Shown piece after piece: positions 5,788 through 9,161 of a DNA stretch of 9,161 nucleotides (its first letter is position 1; each line of letters starts with the position of its first letter). Under the pieces are notes generated by a model. That model searched no databases, was not told where the DNA came from, and was given only the letters and a program-made list of their open reading frames with translations. Where the stretch lies: assembly GCA_937952235.1 (NCBI GenBank), contig CALFZM010000244.1:1-9161 (forward strand), in the 5' to 3' direction. The DNA is from an uncultured Opitutia bacterium (GTDB lineage: Bacteria > Verrucomicrobiota > Verrucomicrobiia > Opitutales > Opitutaceae). The translations under genes and the position numbers were made by a program.

Positions 5788-6567
5788 TCACGGCGGGGTC
5801 GGACCGATCAGCGCCTCGAGTCGCTTGCGCAGGTCGGCCAGTTCCTTGGATTTGAACGACGTCTTCGTCTTCTCCAGGATCTGGATCGTATCCCGCACCG
5901 CCCCGACGAGGCCAAGCGGCCGGGCGCCGTGCAGCCGGCGCTCGCTCTGCCCGCCTTCATCCTGGCCCACCAGCACCTCGGCGAGCTCGCCGAGGTCCGA
6001 GATCGTCGCCAGCGCGTCCTGCACGGCCAGGCTCACATAGGTGCCCAGGGCGGCGTTGGCCGTCGCGGCCGAGCCGCTGCGGAGCAACTCCTCGCACCGG
6101 TTCATCTCGCCCAGCGATTCCTTCATGCGTGCCCGGTGCGCCCGCAGCTGGCGCTGCATCCGGCTGGTCGCGACGCCTTCTTTCACGGCTTGAAGCAGCC
6201 GCGGCGCCTCCACGGGCTTGAGCAGGTAGTCGATCGCCCGCAAGCGCACCGCGCGGCTGGCTGTCTCGATGGAGGGCTGGCCCGTCACGAGGATGACGGG
6301 CGGCATGTCCTCGCGGGCACCCAGCGACGCGACCAGCTCCAGGCCGTCGTTGCCCGGCATGTGGATGTCGGCGATGATGAGATCGAAACCGGGCTGCGCC
6401 AACAGCGCCACCGCCTCGTCCGCCGAGCCACAGGACCGGCAGCCGAACCCGGCACGCTCCAGCACTGCGGTCAGTGCGAGGCGGGACGCCGGATCGTCGT
6501 CGGCAATCAAAACCACCCCCCGGGTGGAAGCAGCGGCCGCGGCGGGGTTTTCACGAGCTTCGGACAT
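5788..6567 (-). CDS. Response regulator with receiver domain and helical C-terminal extension
   Basis: A 259-residue protein. The N-terminal receiver (about 16-135) has D23/D24/D25 in LIADDDP, acceptor D67 in LIIADIHMPGNDG, T95 in VILVTGQ, and K117 in YLLKPVE, so it should be phosphorylatable. The remaining 120 residues look helical. Residues 135-165 are charged and coiled-coil-like (HRARMKESLGEMNRCEELL), and the end carries EKTKTSFKSKELADLRKRLE (232-251), a motif I have an impression of seeing at the end of other signalling proteins but cannot assign. No helix-turn-helix, GGDEF, EAL, HD-GYP or AAA+ domain is visible. It is transcribed away from the PSCyt1/DUF1549 gene and ends before a strong terminator, so it is probably a single-gene transcript. 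The SD is weak (GAGG, 13 nt from the ATG). The next in-frame opening upstream is an antisense artefact. Confidence 0.9.
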   Translation of the reverse strand: MSEARENPAAAAASTRGVVLIADDDPASRLALTAVLERAGFGCRSCGSADEAVALLAQPGFDLIIADIHMPGNDGLELVASLGAREDMPPVILVTGQPSIETASRAVRLRAIDYLLKPVEAPRLLQAVKEGVATSRMQRQLRAHRARMKESLGEMNRCEELLRSGSAATANAALGTYVSLAVQDALATISDLGELAEVLVGQDEGGQSERRLHGARPLGLVGAVRDTIQILEKTKTSFKSKELADLRKRLEALIGPTPP

Positions 6568-6672
6568 CGTCGGCAGGCTGCCTCGCACCCGCCGAAGGGC
6601 AAGCCCGGGCGCGACCGCTTTCACGCATCCGTTTCGTGACAACCTGCGCCGCGTGGCTATCCTGACTCCATC
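6568..6672. promoter_or_regulatory. Divergent intergenic region
   Basis: 105 nt between the receiver gene (minus) and the secreted cytochrome-type gene (plus). A weak plus-strand promoter candidate is GTGACA (6636-6641), a 16-nt spacer, then TATCCT (6658-6663). On the minus strand TTGTCA (6642-6637) overlaps the same spot but has no -10 partner. If real, the overlap would make the two promoters compete. Confidence 0.3.
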
Positions 6673-9111
6673 GTGTCGTCGTTTCCGTCCCGCCCCTGCC
6701 TCCGCCTCGGTCGCCTCGTGACTTCCGCCTTCCGGGCCGCGCTTCCCGCCCTCGCGCTCGGCCTCGCCCCAGCCGCGGAGCCGCCGCCGGACTTCAACCG
6801 CGACATCCGCCCGATCCTTTCGGACAACTGTTTCAACTGCCACGGCTCGGACGCCGCCTCGCGCAAGGGTGGACTCCGGCTCGACGAACGTGACGCCGCC
6901 CTGAAGGGGGGCAAATCGGGCAGTCCCGCGCTGGTGCCGGGACAGCCCGCCGCGAGTGAACTGCTCCTCCGGGCCCGCTCTCCGCACGACGACGAGCTCA
7001 TGCCTCCGCCGGACAAGAAGGAGCGGCTCAGCGCCACCGACGTGTCCAAGCTCGAGCGCTGGATCGCCGCGGGCGCGGAGTACCAGCCGCACTGGGCCTT
7101 CATGGCTCCGCGACCGCCTGCGGACACGTCCGGCCATGCGATCGACGGGCCCGTTGCCCGCCGCCTCGCCACCGCCGGACTCCGGCCCGCGCCGCCCGCC
7201 GACGCCGCCACACTCTGCCGCCGGATCCATCTCGACGTCACCGGACTTCCTCCCGCGCCCGCCGAGGTCGAGGCCTTTGTCGCCGCCGCCGCGCGCGATC
7301 GCGCCGCCGCGGTCCGGGAACTCGTCGATCGCCTGCTCGCCCGCGAGGCCTATGGGGAGAAGTGGGCCCGCCTCTGGCTGGATGCGGCGCGCTACTCCGA
7401 CAGCAACGGCTACGAGAAGGATCTCCCGCGGGAACAGTGGGCCTGGCGCGACTGGGTCATCCGCGCGTTCAACCGCGACCTCCCCTACGACCAGTTCATC
7501 ATCGAGCAGATCGCCGGTGACCTCCTGCCGGGCGCCACGCAGGACCAGGTCGTCGCCACCGGATTCCTGCGCAACAGCATGATCAACGAGGAGGGCGCGG
7601 TGATCCCGGAGCAGTTCCGCAAGGAGGAGATGTTCGACCGGATGGACTGCATCGGCAAGGCCGTGCTCGGGCTCACGCTGCAATGCGCGCAGTGCCATAC
7701 GCACAAGTTCGACCCCATCACGCACGACGAGTACTTCGGCCTCTTTGCCTTCATCAACAACACCTACGAGGCGCAGTCCTGGGTCTACACGCCGGACCAG
7801 GCGAAGGTGATCGCCGACCTTGAGCGCGCCGTCGCGACGCTCGAGGAACGGTGGCGGGAACAGCGGCCGCAGTGGCGCGACGAGCTTGCCGCCTGGGAGA
7901 ATTCGATTCGCGCGCAGGAGCTGCCGTGGACGACGCTGCAGGCGATCGAGCTCGGCAGCGTCAGCGGGCTGAACCATCCGACGCAGGAAAGCGACGGCTC
8001 GATCCTCACCTTGGGCAATCCCACCACGCGCGGCGAGATCTACGTCATTGCCCAACCCGAGCTGAAGGGCGTCACCGGCCTCCGGCTCGAGGCGCTGCCC
8101 CACCGCGACCTGCCGCACAACGGACCCGGTCGCAGCAAGTACGGCACCTGGGCCGTCAGCGAACTGATCGTGACCGTCCAGACGCCGGGCACCGACACCT
8201 GGCACCCGGTGCGCCTGCGGCAGGCGACGGCGGACTTCTCGGAACCCGAGGGCAAGCTGGAGGAGGAGTGGTACTCGAAGAACGACAAGGACAAGAAACG
8301 CGTGCGCGGTCCGGTGGCCTTCCTCGTGGACGGGAATCGGGAGACGGCCTGGCGCGCCGACCGCGGGCCCGGCCGGCGCAACCAGGAATCGGTCGCGGTG
8401 ATGCAGTTCGAGTGCCCGCTCGATTATCCCGCCGGCACGAAGCTGAAGATCGCCCTCCATTTCGATCACGGTGGTTCCGACCGTAACATCGCGCCGCTCG
8501 CGCACTGCCGGCTGTCCCTCACCCGGGCCGCGGACCCGCGGGTCCCGCCCGTCGACTACGCCGCGGTGCGCGCGCTCGGCGTTCCCCCCGCGCAACGGAC
8601 GCCCGCGCAGCAGCGGGCAGTCTTTGCCGCGTGGCGGCAGTCGGTGCCCGAGGCCGGGCCGATCAACGAGGAGATCGCCGCCGCCTGGGGTACGTTTCCC
8701 GCCGCCGAGACCACGGTCCTGCACCTGCTCGAGCGTTCGACGGCGACGACGCGCGCCACCCAGCTGCTCGACCGCGGCACGTGGGACCGCCCGAAGCACG
8801 AGGTGCGACCGCACACGCCGGCTGCGCTGCACCCGCTGCCAGCCGGCACGAAGCCCGACCGGCTGGCCTTTGCGCGCTGGCTCGCGGACCGCCGTTCTCC
8901 GCTCACCGCCCGCGTCGCGGTGAATCGCGCCTGGCAGGCGGTCTTCGGCACCGGGCTCGTCGAGACCTCGGAAGACTTCGGCACGCGCGCGCCCGTGCCC
9001 GAGTACCTCGAGATCCTGGACCGGCTCGCGGTCGACTTCATGGCCGGCGGCTGGAGCCAGAAACAGTTGCTCCGCACGATCCTTCTCAGCGCCACCTACC
9101 AGCAGTCGTCC
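6673..9111 (+). CDS. Secreted PSCyt1-DUF1549-DUF1553 protein, C-terminus missing
   Basis: 813 residues are present. This is a family greatly expanded in Planctomycetota and Verrucomicrobiota, of poorly known function; a link to polysaccharide or sulfatase metabolism is often proposed. An N-terminal signal peptide is likely: Arg-rich start, hydrophobic AALPALALGLA, cleavage near PAAE. Next is a cytochrome-c-like PSCyt1 domain with CFNCH (C53-H57) and a possible axial Met in ELMPPP (M110). DUF1549 spans about 155-366 and holds a second CxxCH, CAQCHTHKFDP (C338-H342). An insert of about 370-700 includes GVTGLRLEALPHRDLPHNGPGRS and a segment ending CRLSLT, typical of these proteins. DUF1553 begins at about 727 (DRLAFARWLADRRSPLTARVAVNRAW) and breaks off after ATYQQSS, where adapter sequence starts. 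The true protein is probably a few hundred residues longer. Start is GTG 6673, the first in-frame start after a TGA at 6637; GTG 6718 would give a compact 20-residue signal peptide. Neither has a clear SD. Confidence 0.93.
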
Positions 9112-9161
9112 CTGTCTCTTATACACATCTCCGAGCCCACGAGACAGGCAGAAATCTCGTA
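9112..9161 (+). other. Illumina Nextera adapter read-through (not genomic)
   Basis: From 9112 the sequence is the Tn5 mosaic end CTGTCTCTTATACACATCT (9112-9130), then CCGAGCCCACGAGAC (9131-9145), which completes the Nextera read-2 adapter. AGGCAGAA (9146-9153) matches the i7 index I know as N703, and ATCTCGTA (9154-9161) is the start of the P7 flow-cell sequence. It is untrimmed library sequence, not a transposon in the genome. It marks the true end of the contig and keeps the last gene's frame open artificially. Confidence 0.98.

Noticed and set aside
5788..9126. Very long minus-strand open frame starting MYKRQ
   Set aside because: It begins inside the Nextera adapter, is antisense to the clear PSCyt1/DUF1549 gene and has Arg/Gly-rich non-protein-like translation. 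Only its last 259 codons (the receiver gene from 6567) are real.
9112..9130. Transposon end (Tn5 mosaic end)
   Set aside because: It is followed by library adapter, index and P7 sequence, so it is a sequencing artefact.

Overview
This window is a GC-rich bacterial fragment dense in two-component and chemotaxis-type signalling genes. At one end it runs into a gene family best known from Planctomycetota and Verrucomicrobiota. The secreted PSCyt1/DUF1549/DUF1553-type protein, the strong G/C third-position bias and the CheR/CheX/HDOD repertoire suggest a motile PVC-group bacterium, possibly an Opitutus-like verrucomicrobium. That placement is inference from gene content. No rRNA, tRNA, CRISPR array or transposon was seen. 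The last 50 bases are not genomic: they read as Illumina Nextera transposase adapter, an i7 index and the start of P7, so genomic sequence ends at 9111.

Layout. (1) 3-1495, plus strand: the C-terminal part of a CheR-type methyltransferase, whose stop overlaps (ATGA) the start of an HDOD-domain protein that keeps an apparently complete set of HD-type metal ligands. (2) 1496-1640: short convergent intergenic region with a small hairpin. (3) 3335-1641, minus strand: a CheX-like phosphatase followed after 9 nt by a REC-pseudoREC-STAS fusion protein. They are read from a distinct AT-rich promoter island (about 3355-3420) that carries two similar inverted repeats 44 bp apart. (4) 5556-3493, minus strand: a stand-alone receiver protein followed by a soluble PAS-HisKA-HATPase-REC hybrid histidine kinase. 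(5) 6567-5788, minus strand: a receiver protein with an unassigned helical C-terminal region, closed by a strong intrinsic terminator (5612-5660). (6) 6673-9111, plus strand and divergent from (5): a large secreted PSCyt1-DUF1549-DUF1553 protein, cut off by the end of the genomic sequence.

How the parts may work together (inference). The minus-strand genes supply a soluble hybrid kinase, two single-receiver proteins, and a CheX phosphatase next to a receiver protein that ends in a STAS domain. This looks like a phosphorylation and dephosphorylation module whose output is a protein-protein switch (STAS) rather than DNA binding; none of the receiver proteins carries a recognisable DNA-binding domain. 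The CheR and HDOD genes point to a chemotaxis-like or second-messenger/HD-type branch. No CheA, CheW, CheB or receptor lies inside the window. The strongest candidate for something little described is the CheX plus REC-pseudoREC-STAS pair with its own operator-like promoter region.
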